From positions 310,001 to 374,000 of the forward strand of contig NZ_JANFDA010000003.1 of the NCBI RefSeq assembly GCF_040493455.1: DNA of 64,000 bases, written 5' to 3'. A program made the position numbers and the translations under genes. Below are positions 26,025 through 35,510 of the stretch, one piece after another (the first letter of the stretch is position 1; the number at the start of each line of letters is the position of its first letter). The notes under the pieces were generated by a model. That model searched no databases. It saw only the letters and a program-made list of their open reading frames with translations, and was not told the DNA's origin. Source of the stretch: Microcosmobacter sp040493455. GTDB lineage: Bacteria; Bacteroidota; Bacteroidia; Flavobacteriales; Flavobacteriaceae.

Positions 26025-27744
26025 ATGCTAAATCTGTTTTGTTTCTGGATAATGTTTGTAGAAGAACCGCAATCACAATAACAATAATGCAACCGACAAA
26101 ATTCAACCATAAGTACGGAAGTGTTATATGTCCAAATTCGTTAAGTAAGAACAAGCCAAAAATGATAACTTGAGTAATAATAGCACCAACAAACACAGCA
26201 TTTCCTCTGACAAACTTAAAGAAGAAGGCTAACAAGAAAATCCCTAAAACATTACCATAGAATATAGAACCGATAATATTAACGAGTTCAATAAGGTTTT
26301 CTGCTAAGTAAGCCACACAAGCAACAATAATGGCTAAGATTCCCCAAGCCAAAGTAAACAACTTAGTGACTTGTACCATTTGGGTTCCGTTTAGTTCCCT
26401 GTTCACGTTTCTACGATACAAGTCCATAGCAGTAGTGGACGCTAAGGCATTCAATTCGCTTGCAGTAGACGACATTGCAGCACATAAGATTACAGCTAGT
26501 AGCAGTCCTATTAAGCCTCTAGGTAGATTATTCAGAATAAAATGTATAAAGACATAATCCTTGTCATTAGATTCAATCTTTAGGTCTTTCTCTTCAGCTA
26601 CTTTATCAATAATCAGTTTTGCTTCAGCTCTTAATTTTGATTCGTCTTCATTTGCTGCCTTAATAGCTTCAACAGTTGTGTCACTTCCAGTTTCAAGATA
26701 GTCAGTAATTAAAGCCTGCTTTTCTTTCTGAATGGTTTCTTGTTGCCTTTGTAGGTCAGAATATGATTGGTAATATGATGTATTTGCAATTTCAGTTTCT
26801 GCTTGCGGATTAAAATTTATTGGTGATGTATTGAATTGGTAAAATACAAATACCATGATACCTACCATAAGGATGAAGAATTGCATTGGTACCTTTAATA
26901 GTCCATTAAATATCATACCCATTCGCATCTCCTTAACGGATTTACCAGAAAGGTAACGTTGTACCTGACTCTGATCTGTACCAAAGTAGGAGAGTGCTAG
27001 AAAGGTTCCCCCAATAATACCACTCCAAAAGGTGTATCTGTTTTCTAAGCTGAATGAAAAGTCGAGAACTTCCATTTTACCACTGGCTCCAGCAATATCA
27101 AGTGCTTTACTAAATGTAATACCTTCTGGCAATTGACTAATAATGATGAAAAAGGCGATAAACATTCCTGTGAATATTACACCCATTTGATGTTTTTGAG
27201 TAATACTAACAGCTTTCGTACCTCCAGAAACTGTATAGATAATGACCAGAATTCCTATGATAATATTGAGGATAGTCAAGTTCCAACCTAATACAGCGGA
27301 GAGAATAATCGCTGGTGCAAAAATGGTAATTCCTGCTGCCAAACCTCTTTGAATTAAGAATAGGATTGCAGCAAGAGTTCGGGTTTTTAGATCGAAACGG
27401 GATTCTAAATATTCATAAGCCGTATAGACCTTAAGGCGATGGTATAACGGAATAAACACCATGCAGATAATAACCATTGCTATTGGCACTCCGAAATAGA
27501 ATTGCACAAAGCCCATTCCGCTGTGAAAGGCTTGTCCTGGTGTGGATAAGAATGTAATGGCACTGGCTTGTGTCGCCATTACGGATAGACCTATAGTCCA
27601 CCATTTGGCCTCATTACCTCCCTTTATATAATCTTGTACATTTTTATTCTTCCTGGTTTTCCAGGTTCCATATATAACAATAGTCGCTAAGGTGAGAATA
27701 AGGACAGTCCAATCTTCCCAATGTAATTTTTCGAATACAGACAT
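26023..27744 (-). CDS. Sodium:solute symporter (SSS family)
   Basis: 573 residues, about 13 membrane helices, with the SSS pattern (IGLSVMATQASAITFLSTPGQAF near the N-terminus, then GGTKAVSITQKHQMGV and SYFGTDQSQVQRYLS in the core). A 70-residue charged, coiled-coil-like loop (about 320-390, SDLQRQQETIQKEKQALI) is inserted before ILCAAMSSTASELNALAS. SSS carriers couple Na+ entry to sugar, amino-acid or organic acid uptake. The substrate here is unknown, although the upstream PIG-L deacetylase suggests N-acetylated or glycoside-type substrates. It starts 1 nt after a 36-residue membrane peptide gene. Confidence 0.9.
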   Translation of the reverse strand: MSVFEKLHWEDWTVLILTLATIVIYGTWKTRKNKNVQDYIKGGNEAKWWTIGLSVMATQASAITFLSTPGQAFHSGMGFVQFYFGVPIAMVIICMVFIPLYHRLKVYTAYEYLESRFDLKTRTLAAILFLIQRGLAAGITIFAPAIILSAVLGWNLTILNIIIGILVIIYTVSGGTKAVSITQKHQMGVIFTGMFIAFFIIISQLPEGITFSKALDIAGASGKMEVLDFSFSLENRYTFWSGIIGGTFLALSYFGTDQSQVQRYLSGKSVKEMRMGMIFNGLLKVPMQFFILMVGIMVFVFYQFNTSPINFNPQAETEIANTSYYQSYSDLQRQQETIQKEKQALITDYLETGSDTTVEAIKAANEDESKLRAEAKLIIDKVAEEKDLKIESNDKDYVFIHFILNNLPRGLIGLLLAVILCAAMSSTASELNALASTTAMDLYRRNVNRELNGTQMVQVTKLFTLAWGILAIIVACVAYLAENLIELVNIIGSIFYGNVLGIFLLAFFFKFVRGNAVFVGAIITQVIIFGLFLLNEFGHITLPYLWLNFVGCIIVIVIAVLLQTLSRNKTDLA

Positions 27745-27745
27745 A

Positions 27746-27856
27746 CTATGAGAAGGATTGGGTGATTAGATAAAATAGAATGATATATATAGCATTTGCA
27801 ACCAATACAAGTGTGTATAGATTGTTCCATTTATATTTGGTAGGCTGGTCGTTCAT
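27746..27856 (-). CDS. 36-residue single-pass membrane peptide, translationally coupled
   Basis: The reading frame starts inside the stop codon of the PIG-L gene (TAATG) and ends 1 nt before the symporter ATG, so it fills the space between two larger genes exactly. The peptide has a charged, aromatic N-terminus (MNDQPTKYKWNN) and one hydrophobic helix of about 20 residues (LYTLVLVANAIYIILFYLI). Its layout fits a small accessory subunit of the SSS transporter, a role known for other small peptides beside transporters. This role is inferred from position only. Confidence 0.72.
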   Translation of the reverse strand: MNDQPTKYKWNNLYTLVLVANAIYIILFYLITQSFS

Positions 27857-30378
27857 TAGTCTTCTAATTTCTTTTCGGTTGAAATATTATCTTTTCCTAT
27901 CGATAACATATTGGCAAACAGGCGATAGGCTCCAGGAACTCCAGCAGGAAACTCTCTAAAGAAACTCAACCCTGTATAGATGTAATGTCCTTTGCCATGT
28001 TTTGCTACTAATAAACTACCTTCTTTAGGAGATTCTCCTTTATCATTCATGGAGAGGATTGGCGTAAACTCGTCTCCCCATTCATCAGGGAAATATAATC
28101 CTCGTTCTTGTGTCCAGCCTTCAAAGTCTTTGGAAGTGATTTTATTTGGGTAATTAAGAACAGGATGGTTGGTGTCCAAGAGTCTAACTTCTGCATTTTC
28201 GTCAGTAACTCGAGATCTTGATAATTTTAGATCATAAGGTGCTAACTGATCTACTTTCAGCCTAAAGCTTGTATTGTATTGCACAATAAGGTTACCACCT
28301 TCTTTAACGAAATCAAATAGTTGTTCTTGTTTAAACTTTAAATCATCTATCGTGTTATAAGCTCTAATACCTATCACTACGGCATCTAGCTTACTTAACA
28401 ATTCTGGATTTATATCCTTTGGATCTATAGTGACGACATTATACCCAATCTGCTGAAGACTTTCTGGTACAACATCTCCAGCACCTTGTATATACCCTAT
28501 ATTTTCTCCTTTTTTCTGAATGTCTAGCCGAACTACTTTACTTTCGTTGGGAAGTAATACCGTTTGAAATGGAATGTGGTTGTATTCAATCTCTACAAGC
28601 TTTTTATCATACGTTTTGTCGCCAACTGTGACAACTGGATTTAGGTAACCTTCACTTTGGTTAGGCGGTGGAATAACAGTGAACACTAGTGTTTGTTCTT
28701 CGCCTTTATTTTTCAAGCTTACTTTTTGAATGTTTGGGTAAACATTCCAATCGTTAGGATGTTTAATGGTTACTTCACCTTCGATATTATCTTTACCTGC
28801 CTTCACTATTACAGTAATATCTTTTTGTTGACTATTTTCAAAAATGAAAACCTGTTCCGTAATACTAGAAGTTACCTGAGGAATAATTTCAAAAGGTTTG
28901 TAGAGTTCACCTTTATCAGGTTTAGAGTAGCGATATACAACTGGTTTAGTAAAGGTTATTGGTGTGTTATTGATAAGAAGATTGAAATCAACATTATAAA
29001 CTCTAGGTGTTTCAGGTTTACCTATAAACCTTTCTTCAGCTTTATACATACCCAAACTTCCTTTTTCCTTTAGCCAATATGGAGTCGTTTCATCTGCATC
29101 AGTTTTTACTGTAAACACATCCTGAAAGTTCAGTTTTTGGTTATTAGCTAAACTCATATCTTTTTTTACATTCACAGCATTTGGCATATTGAAACTTTCT
29201 AAAACCATGTTTGCATCACTTCGGTTTAACGCTTCAATATTTACGCTTACAGTTTCTCCTTGAGTAGCCCAATTGTTACTTGCTGAAGCTTCTAAATACA
29301 ATCCTGAACAAGCCTCTATTATTGACTTTAATTGTTTGGTTTTTATAGACTTCCAGTGCTTGTCTTCAACTTTTGATAGAAGTTGATAAGCTTCCATTAA
29401 TTTTGGTAAGTGTGAAGCTGGATTTCTAAAATCGAAATTGTTTTCAACCTCATATAGAATGTCTCCAATTGCCTTTCCGCCTTTAATTCTGTTCCAGGTT
29501 GTATCGATGCCTTCAAATACACTCGAGCTTCCATTTAGAGGTTCTCCTTTCAGGAATTCAATATATTCACTTTGTTCACCCCTGGTTGTTGGACGACCAA
29601 ATCCTTGACATAAGTGCTGACTACTTGCTATTGATGCTAATTCATTATTAGAAAGCCCTTTCAACGGATAGTATACTCCGATATCGATACTTAGCATATT
29701 GCTCTTGTCTGCCTTTTCAAAATTCTCTCTGCTGCCATAGAACCACCAGCCAGTATTAAAGAATAAACGTTTTGGCTGCCAAAGTTCTGTTTTATTGAGT
29801 TGGTCAGGATAAGATGATGGATTGTTTACTAGGTCAAAAGCTTCCATGCTCAATAGAGCAGAAGCTGTATGATGCCCATGAGTTCTACCTGCTCGTCTAT
29901 GATCAAAACGATTAATGATGACATCTGGTTTGAATTGTCTTATTGCTAACACGACGTCACTAAGTACTTGATCTTTATCCCAAATGTCCATAGTTTCGTC
30001 TGGATGCTTAGAATATCCAAAATCATTAGCTCTGGAGAATCTTTGTTCACCACCATCTACACGTCTTGCGGCTAATAACTCTTGAGTTCTGATGACTCCA
30101 AGTAACTCTCTAATCTCTGGACCAATTAAATTTTGCCCGCCGTCACCTCTGGTTAAGGACAGGTAAGCCGTTCTGGCTTTAACATTGTTTGCCATATAAG
30201 CAATTAACCTTGTATTCTCATCATCTGGATGAGCAGCAACATAAAGAACAGAGCCTAAAAAGTTTAGCTTTTGAACCGCTTCAAAAATTTCTGAACTACT
30301 AGGTTTTTCGGGTTGTTGTGCTTTGGCTAGGTTAAGCGTTATACAAGCTAATAACAGGAGTATAGTTGATTTTCGCAT
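27856..30378 (-). CDS. PIG-L family deacetylase, exported
   Basis: 840 residues with a signal peptide (MRKSTILLLLACITLNLAKAQ). The PIG-L/LmbE domain (about 40-300) has the metal/catalytic motif AAHPDDE (His50, Asp52, Asp53) and GRTHGHHTAS further on. The remaining about 500 residues include beta-sandwich regions and a C-terminal Rossmann/GATase-like segment (DAVVIGIRAYNTIDDLKF; GGNLIVQYNTS). PIG-L enzymes remove acetyl from N-acetylglucosaminyl-type substrates. The size and signal suggest a periplasmic, glycan-processing version. The coupled peptide and symporter downstream suggest uptake of the product. Confidence 0.87.
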   Translation of the reverse strand: MRKSTILLLLACITLNLAKAQQPEKPSSSEIFEAVQKLNFLGSVLYVAAHPDDENTRLIAYMANNVKARTAYLSLTRGDGGQNLIGPEIRELLGVIRTQELLAARRVDGGEQRFSRANDFGYSKHPDETMDIWDKDQVLSDVVLAIRQFKPDVIINRFDHRRAGRTHGHHTASALLSMEAFDLVNNPSSYPDQLNKTELWQPKRLFFNTGWWFYGSRENFEKADKSNMLSIDIGVYYPLKGLSNNELASIASSQHLCQGFGRPTTRGEQSEYIEFLKGEPLNGSSSVFEGIDTTWNRIKGGKAIGDILYEVENNFDFRNPASHLPKLMEAYQLLSKVEDKHWKSIKTKQLKSIIEACSGLYLEASASNNWATQGETVSVNIEALNRSDANMVLESFNMPNAVNVKKDMSLANNQKLNFQDVFTVKTDADETTPYWLKEKGSLGMYKAEERFIGKPETPRVYNVDFNLLINNTPITFTKPVVYRYSKPDKGELYKPFEIIPQVTSSITEQVFIFENSQQKDITVIVKAGKDNIEGEVTIKHPNDWNVYPNIQKVSLKNKGEEQTLVFTVIPPPNQSEGYLNPVVTVGDKTYDKKLVEIEYNHIPFQTVLLPNESKVVRLDIQKKGENIGYIQGAGDVVPESLQQIGYNVVTIDPKDINPELLSKLDAVVIGIRAYNTIDDLKFKQEQLFDFVKEGGNLIVQYNTSFRLKVDQLAPYDLKLSRSRVTDENAEVRLLDTNHPVLNYPNKITSKDFEGWTQERGLYFPDEWGDEFTPILSMNDKGESPKEGSLLVAKHGKGHYIYTGLSFFREFPAGVPGAYRLFANMLSIGKDNISTEKKLED

Positions 30379-30535
30379 GACGAATTATAGTTAGCAAAAC
30401 CAAATATATATAAAGATGATAACTGTCAGCTAGGATTTAATGTTTCTTTAACTTGTTTGGGTATTGGGTATTGGGTGTTAGGTGCGGAATCACTATGTCG
30501 TTTTAATGCCTTTTACCAAAAACCTAAAACCAAGA

Positions 30536-31057
30536 CTACTTATCATAGGCGTCTTTCTCGAGAAGCGAAACAGCTTTTTGCAGCAATAGGTTATTCGGAT
30601 AAGTTACTAGTTCACCATTATCCTTACGAACATGTAGCTGAAACGAACGGATATCTTCTATGATTCCTGTAACCTCATAATCCTTATCATGAATTTGAAT
30701 TTTGTCACCGACTTTATATGGAAACGAAAAGAACATCACAATACCAGATGTAACATTACTTAGTATGGACCAACCTGCAAAAAGTGTAATTCCTAAAACA
30801 GCAAAAACAGACGAAAATACGACGATTAAGTCTTCCATCTTAAGACCAAGCACAAAAGCTTCAATAAGCAAAGCAATCAGAAGGAAGGTAACGGTGACAT
30901 AGCGTCCAATTAAGCGAATACGGCCTATGTTTTTACCTTTTTGACTGGCAGAACGCCTTATAAGAAGTCTTACAAATAGCTGAATTATGAATAAAACACC
31001 AAAAACGATGATGGTGTTTATAATCTCACTCCGATAGTTGGTAAAAAAGTGCTCCAT
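30536..31057 (-). CDS. Small mechanosensitive channel (MscS family)
   Basis: 173 residues, much shorter than E. coli MscS (286). Three membrane helices are followed by the MscS pore-lining helix region (GITLFAGWSILSNVTSGIVMFFSFPYKVGDKI) and the beta domain (YEVTGIIEDIRSFQLHVRKDNGELVTYPNNLLLQKAV). The vestibule's C-terminal alpha/beta domain is missing. It is a plausible osmotic-release channel in the inner membrane. It follows the lipoprotein gene at 31103 by 45 bp and may be the last gene of the operon that starts at 34899. Confidence 0.87.
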   Translation of the reverse strand: MEHFFTNYRSEIINTIIVFGVLFIIQLFVRLLIRRSASQKGKNIGRIRLIGRYVTVTFLLIALLIEAFVLGLKMEDLIVVFSSVFAVLGITLFAGWSILSNVTSGIVMFFSFPYKVGDKIQIHDKDYEVTGIIEDIRSFQLHVRKDNGELVTYPNNLLLQKAVSLLEKDAYDK

Positions 31058-31102
31058 GTATCTTCATTAAGATATTCAAAGATAGTTAGGAATAATGAAA
31101 AC

Positions 31103-32053
31103 TTACTCAAGTAACAATGTTTTTCTCATGCTTTCATCTGCATTACTGTTTTTACCCCAATATGCGGATTTGATAGTCTTGAGTTTTGTTGCTTTTGTAG
31201 TCATCATTTTGGCATTCGGACCAAATCCACTTTTGAAGGATTCTTCCCAGCCAACAATCTCATGAGGAAACTCTGGATTAAAGTTTATTGTCAACGTTCT
31301 ATCCAGTTCAGGATAACTGATGGAATAAGAATTGTTTTTGAGTTCAGCATTGGCTTTGTAGGCTTTTAAAGAAGCGTGTCTTAATCTTGAAAATTCAAAA
31401 GATGGGACAATCTCTATAGAACCCACTGGCAATGATTTTGGATTAATTCTCAATTGTGTCCATAACTCGTTTTCTAGAATAGCTTTACTAAGCGTAAAAT
31501 CTTGGTCGGCTTCACTCTGAAAGTAGGAGTGTGACTTTATCTCGAATTGCTCCTTATTGTTTAATTGAGAATATACATGACCGCACCACTCTTGTACAGA
31601 GCAAGTAACTTTTATAGCATGTTGATTGTTGGATACAGGGAAAAACGTACTCTGCATTATGGAATAAGGGTATACTCCTGTATAAAAGTTTTTAGTAGCA
31701 TTGAGTTTTAGCACAGGAATATTATCAGGATTACTGTAATCGGCTTTAACCTGAAGGTTTTTATCAAACTCTTCGGTTACGTAAACTAATACAGCATTAC
31801 CTTGTCGCAGTTCACCATAGCGTGCTTGTTCTAGTTTAAAAGACGTTATTTCCGCTTCACCAGCATACCAATACGATTTGAAATCTTCGCTAAGTGGTTT
31901 GGCAGGCTTTTGAACTGAACTACTATTAGTTTCTTTTGGTGTGTGTTCGGCTATGGTTTTCGTTTCGGAAGTTTTTGGTTTGCACGATACTAAAAAACAA
32001 AGTGCTAGACCAAAACTTAAAATGTTCAGGCTGTGTGATGGTTTCCTTTTCAT
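31103..32053 (-). CDS. Lipoprotein of unknown function
   Basis: 316 residues with a lipoprotein signal (NILSFGLALCFLVSC, Cys at about 24). After a Ser/Thr/Lys/Pro-rich linker comes a mostly beta domain with motifs such as YWYAGEAEITSFKLEQARYGELRQGNAVLVYVTE and QEWCGHVYSQL. It lies 35 bp downstream of maf, and proteins at this position are sometimes labelled septum-formation proteins for that reason alone. I see no Maf similarity in it. Location should be periplasmic or outer membrane. The function is unknown. Confidence 0.72.
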   Translation of the reverse strand: MKRKPSHSLNILSFGLALCFLVSCKPKTSETKTIAEHTPKETNSSSVQKPAKPLSEDFKSYWYAGEAEITSFKLEQARYGELRQGNAVLVYVTEEFDKNLQVKADYSNPDNIPVLKLNATKNFYTGVYPYSIMQSTFFPVSNNQHAIKVTCSVQEWCGHVYSQLNNKEQFEIKSHSYFQSEADQDFTLSKAILENELWTQLRINPKSLPVGSIEIVPSFEFSRLRHASLKAYKANAELKNNSYSISYPELDRTLTINFNPEFPHEIVGWEESFKSGFGPNAKMMTTKATKLKTIKSAYWGKNSNADESMRKTLLLE

Positions 32054-32088
32054 AGTACTACATTTTATACTATAAAAATACGAACCAA

Positions 32089-32679
32089 TTAGCCATTTAC
32101 GATACTGTTTAACGTTTTATAAACAAGGTGAGTTGGTAATCCCATCACATTAAAATAGGAGCCTTCAATATGCGTTACACCAATATACCCAAACCATTCT
32201 TGTATTCCGTAAGCACCTGCTTTATCGTATGGGTTGAAAGTGTTAATATAATACTGAATCTCTTTATTACTAAGTTCCTTGATGGTGACTTGGGTTGTGG
32301 CGTAAACTGTCTTCTGAAATGTTTTGGTTTTTATACAAACCGAAGTTATAACTTCGTGTGTATTGCCACTTAAAGATTTGATCATTGCAAATGCTTCTTC
32401 AGCATTTCTTGGCTTTCCGAGTGCTTCATCATTGTGCCAAACAATAGTGTCGCTTGTGATTAGGATATCATTATCTTTTAGCTCATTTTCAAAAGGAAGT
32501 GATTTTAGCTGCGCTAGATAGTTAGTGATTTCAAAATGCCTAAGTGTAGGAGGATATTCCTCTTTAACGGGTTTGAGTCGAATTTCGAAATCTAAACCCA
32601 AATCTCTAAAGAAGTTTTGCCTTCTTGGAGACCCAGAAGCTAGTATGACATTATAATCCTTAAGTTTTTCTTGAAGCAT
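32089..32679 (-). CDS. maf: Maf family nucleotide pyrophosphatase
   Basis: 196 residues. ILASGSPRRQNFF at 13-25 is the Maf signature, with ITSDTIVWHNDEALGKP and KAGAYGIQEWFG in the rest. Maf proteins hydrolyse the alpha-beta phosphate of dTTP/UTP or modified NTPs (house-cleaning) in the cytosol. The operon order DUF2520 - KdsC-like - UbiA - Maf is one often met in Flavobacteriaceae. It starts 8 nt after the UbiA gene. Confidence 0.93.
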   Translation of the reverse strand: MLQEKLKDYNVILASGSPRRQNFFRDLGLDFEIRLKPVKEEYPPTLRHFEITNYLAQLKSLPFENELKDNDILITSDTIVWHNDEALGKPRNAEEAFAMIKSLSGNTHEVITSVCIKTKTFQKTVYATTQVTIKELSNKEIQYYINTFNPYDKAGAYGIQEWFGYIGVTHIEGSYFNVMGLPTHLVYKTLNSIVNG

Positions 32680-32687
32680 TTCAAATT

Positions 32688-33599
32688 CTATTTCAGAATA
32701 AATTGATATAGCAATAATGATAAAAGTCCAGTGAGCATTACCAATTTAAGCATTGTACTGATATGTTTATAATTTGCTTTTGAGTCTGCAGTGTATATTT
32801 TGATGACAACATAGATTAAAGGCGCTACAACCAACACCAAGAAATATATAACAGCTTCTATTTTGTGGTATAGATAGGTGATAACATAATAGGTAATAAC
32901 TCCTATCGGTACTAACGAAAGCACAAATGCTACTTTCTTGGCTCTATCTCTTCCAATAGCTATTGGTAATGTATTAGAACCCATTTTATGGTCACCATCG
33001 ACATCTTCTATATCCTTTATTAATTCTCTGATGAGGTTGATCATGAAAGCGAAAATTGCATAATCGAAAATGATATCGAAGAATGTAATCTGTGTAGCTC
33101 TGTTATCTACAGTCATTACTGGTAAAAGCTCAAAAATCCCAACAATTAATAGGGTAGAAGCAACGACAATAGATATTATAATATTTCCTACTAAGGGTAA
33201 ATGCTTTAGGTATGATGAGTAAACATACAGTATGGCTGAAATCGCTACAAAGATTGGGAAGAGTACACTTTTACCAACTACTTGAGAAATGTAAAAACCA
33301 AGCCCAACACCAACAATATTCAGGGCTATAAATAAATTAAAAGCCGCCTTTTCACTAATCGATTTCCCTATCAAAACCTTATTAGGCTTATTGATGGTAT
33401 CTGCTTCGATATCAAATAAATCATTAATGACATACCCGGCAGCAGCAATGCATAAACAAGTTAATACTAAAAGGGCAAACCCATAATCATTGAGCGTTGT
33501 AGTAACGTTAAACGGTTCAAAGAGCGCATATTTTATAAGATACTGCGTAAGCGCAATCAGTAATAGGTTCTTCCAGCGAATAAGATTAAGATAGTTCAA
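32688..33599 (-). CDS. UbiA family prenyltransferase (GGGP-synthase-type)
   Basis: 303 residues, about eight membrane helices. The two Asp-rich motifs are present: NDLFDIEADTINKPNK (near 60-75) and KDIEDVDGDHKMGSNTLPI (near 196-214). They bind Mg-prenyl diphosphate. Flavobacterial proteins of this operon are usually called geranylgeranylglycerol-phosphate geranylgeranyltransferases. A role in an unusual polyprenyl lipid is inferred from that naming. The acceptor is not evident from sequence. It lies 21 nt downstream of the KdsC-like gene. Confidence 0.85.
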   Translation of the reverse strand: MNYLNLIRWKNLLLIALTQYLIKYALFEPFNVTTTLNDYGFALLVLTCLCIAAAGYVINDLFDIEADTINKPNKVLIGKSISEKAAFNLFIALNIVGVGLGFYISQVVGKSVLFPIFVAISAILYVYSSYLKHLPLVGNIIISIVVASTLLIVGIFELLPVMTVDNRATQITFFDIIFDYAIFAFMINLIRELIKDIEDVDGDHKMGSNTLPIAIGRDRAKKVAFVLSLVPIGVITYYVITYLYHKIEAVIYFLVLVVAPLIYVVIKIYTADSKANYKHISTMLKLVMLTGLLSLLLYQFILK

Positions 33600-33620
33600 T
33601 TGTAATTGTTTATGGATAAA

Positions 33621-34151
33621 TTAATCATACTTAGCATCAAAATTGCTATTCCATTTTCCTTGTACTTTCAAGACTTGTTCAATAACATCTCTAACACAGC
33701 CTTTACCACCATTCTTGTGTGATACATATTTTGAAATAGCTTTAATTTCTGACACAGCATCTTGAGGGCAACAAGGTAATCCTACTAGTTTCATAACGGG
33801 AAAATCTGGAATATCATCTCCCATGTAGAGAACTTGCTCAGGTTTTATATTGTAAATGTCCAAATACTCATCTAGCTGTTCAATTTTATTGTGTGCTCCT
33901 AGGTAGATATCAGTAATGCCCAATCCTTGTAAACGTTTACGAACCCCTTCGTTCGATCCACCAGAAATGATACAAACATTAAACCCTGCATCTATAGCAG
34001 TTTTCATGGCAAAACCATCTTTGGTATGCATGGTTCTCAGCATTTCTCCAGAGGTTGTTAATGTAATGGTTCCGTCTGTGAGAACACCATCGACATCAAA
34101 AATGAATGTCGTAATATTATGCAAGTATTCCTTATAACTCTTATCGTCCAT
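33621..34151 (-). CDS. HAD phosphatase, KdsC-like
   Basis: 176 residues, the size of the capless C0-type HAD enzymes. Motif I FDVDGVLTDG (about 18-27), the GG-S-NEGVRKR segment and motif IV YMGDDIPDFPVM are present. KdsC removes phosphate from KDO 8-phosphate in lipopolysaccharide synthesis, as a cytosolic tetramer. The substrate assignment is by family. The first 11 nt overlap the end of the DUF2520 gene, so the two are coupled. Confidence 0.88.
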   Translation of the reverse strand: MDDKSYKEYLHNITTFIFDVDGVLTDGTITLTTSGEMLRTMHTKDGFAMKTAIDAGFNVCIISGGSNEGVRKRLQGLGITDIYLGAHNKIEQLDEYLDIYNIKPEQVLYMGDDIPDFPVMKLVGLPCCPQDAVSEIKAISKYVSHKNGGKGCVRDVIEQVLKVQGKWNSNFDAKYD

Positions 34152-34899
34152 GGGTTTGTTTTATGGATTTGGTTAGTAATTCGTATATGGCTTTGTGCTG
34201 TTCATTCTCAAGTAGCTTCAAATGACGCTTTATGGTTTTCTTATCATTGCGTTTGGCTGGGCCAGTCTGTGCCATATATGGTGACATATCCTGAACCTTT
34301 TTTGCAGTCTCTAAAATTAGAGGTTTCAGAATATCAAAATTAATCGATTTAGCATCACTAATCTCATGAGCAATACGATACAACTGATTTGCAAAATTGT
34401 TAACATAGACTGCAGATAGGTGTAGTGTTTGCCTTTGCTCAGTAGAAATTTTATAATTAGGACTTCCAATCGCTACCGCAAGGTCTTTTAATAGCTGCAA
34501 GTTCTGTTTCTCTAAGACTTCGATACATATTGGGACATTAGAAAAATCAATTTCAGAATGTTTAGAGAATGTTTGCAAAGGGTAAAAGACACCACGTTGG
34601 TTCTTTTTATCTAGATCGTGTACATTAACACTTCCAGAGGTATGCACTACCAAACGATTTTCAAAAGGAAGCACTTTGGACAATTCTGAAACAGCATCAT
34701 CACTAATAGCCAGGACATATATATCTGCTTCTTTAAGTTTGGAGAGATCATCCACAATTTCGACATCATTTTTATAAATCTGCAAATTGGACAAATCTCT
34801 GTTATACCATTGCGTAATAGTTACAGAATCAGATTTACGAAAAGCTTTGTAAAGATGAGTGCCAACATTCCCAGCACCAAGTATCACGACTGAAATCAT
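34141..34899 (-). CDS. DUF2520 Rossmann-fold protein
   Basis: 252 residues. The N-terminal NAD(P) fold has GAGNVGTHLYKAF (8-20), as in ProC-like reductases, and the C-terminal DUF2520 helical domain has LHLSAVYVNNFANQLY. These proteins resemble dehydrogenases of the 6-phosphogluconate/ketopantoate reductase fold, but no substrate is known. It is the first gene of the operon with the KdsC-like phosphatase, UbiA and Maf, and starts 20 nt after the crp-type regulator stop. Confidence 0.85.
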   Translation of the reverse strand: MISVVILGAGNVGTHLYKAFRKSDSVTITQWYNRDLSNLQIYKNDVEIVDDLSKLKEADIYVLAISDDAVSELSKVLPFENRLVVHTSGSVNVHDLDKKNQRGVFYPLQTFSKHSEIDFSNVPICIEVLEKQNLQLLKDLAVAIGSPNYKISTEQRQTLHLSAVYVNNFANQLYRIAHEISDAKSINFDILKPLILETAKKVQDMSPYMAQTGPAKRNDKKTIKRHLKLLENEQHKAIYELLTKSIKQTHGR

Positions 34900-34918
34900 G
34901 CTGCTAAAATAACCATAT

Positions 34919-35506
34919 TTAAATATATACCTTGCGTTCTTTGATGTATAATTTTTTCGACGATTCTAGCTTTTTAATGGCCCGTATTACAGTCTCTACA
35001 CGCAGTCCAGTAAGCTCAGAAATTTGTTGTCTGGTAAGTTCTACTTCATAAAGCGTTGAACTGCCAGAACTCTGCTTTAAGTGATTTAGCAAGGTCATGA
35101 TACGATGCTCTGGTGGATACACAGAAACTTCTTTCATGATTTTAGCCTTGTAGAACATGCGTTTCGAAAGTAACTTGGTAAAATTCAAGTGAATTTCAGG
35201 ATAAGCTTTTAAAACCTCAAAGAAAACCTCTTTTGGAAGCACATAGATGGAAGTGTCTTTGGTACAAATGCTAGAAGCAGGATATTCAAAATCTCCAAAA
35301 AGGGGAGGTTCAGCAAATGCTTGTCCGTCTTCAAAATAACCTTGTACAAACTCTTTTCCATCTTCGGTAAGATTAAACATCTTGATATTTCCAGAACTTA
35401 TTTGAAAATAAAATTGAGCCGTTTCTCCTTCAATGAAAAGCACATCTCCTTTGTGGTGTTGCTTTAGTGTAGCATTATAGTTTTCGAGTATTTCAACAGG
35501 AATCAT
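34919..35506 (-). CDS. Crp/Fnr family transcriptional regulator
   Basis: 195 residues from ATG 35506. An ATG at 35536 lies inside the promoter -7 box and is rejected. A cyclic-nucleotide-binding-type jelly roll (about 15-115) and a winged helix (150-195) are present. The recognition helix reads GLRVETVIRAIKKLE, keeping the Glu and Arg that in FNR/CRP read TGA/TCA half-sites. Only one Cys is present, so it is not a 4Fe-4S oxygen sensor. The promoter carries a perfect FNR-like palindrome, and the divergent operon encodes a truncated haemoglobin, which suggests a nitrosative- or oxygen-stress switch. Confidence 0.88.
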   Translation of the reverse strand: MIPVEILENYNATLKQHHKGDVLFIEGETAQFYFQISSGNIKMFNLTEDGKEFVQGYFEDGQAFAEPPLFGDFEYPASSICTKDTSIYVLPKEVFFEVLKAYPEIHLNFTKLLSKRMFYKAKIMKEVSVYPPEHRIMTLLNHLKQSSGSSTLYEVELTRQQISELTGLRVETVIRAIKKLESSKKLYIKERKVYI

Positions 35507-35510
35507 GGGC

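Noticed and set aside
31103..32053. Second Maf/septum-formation gene
   Set aside because: It is next to maf, but has a lipoprotein signal and none of the Maf motifs.
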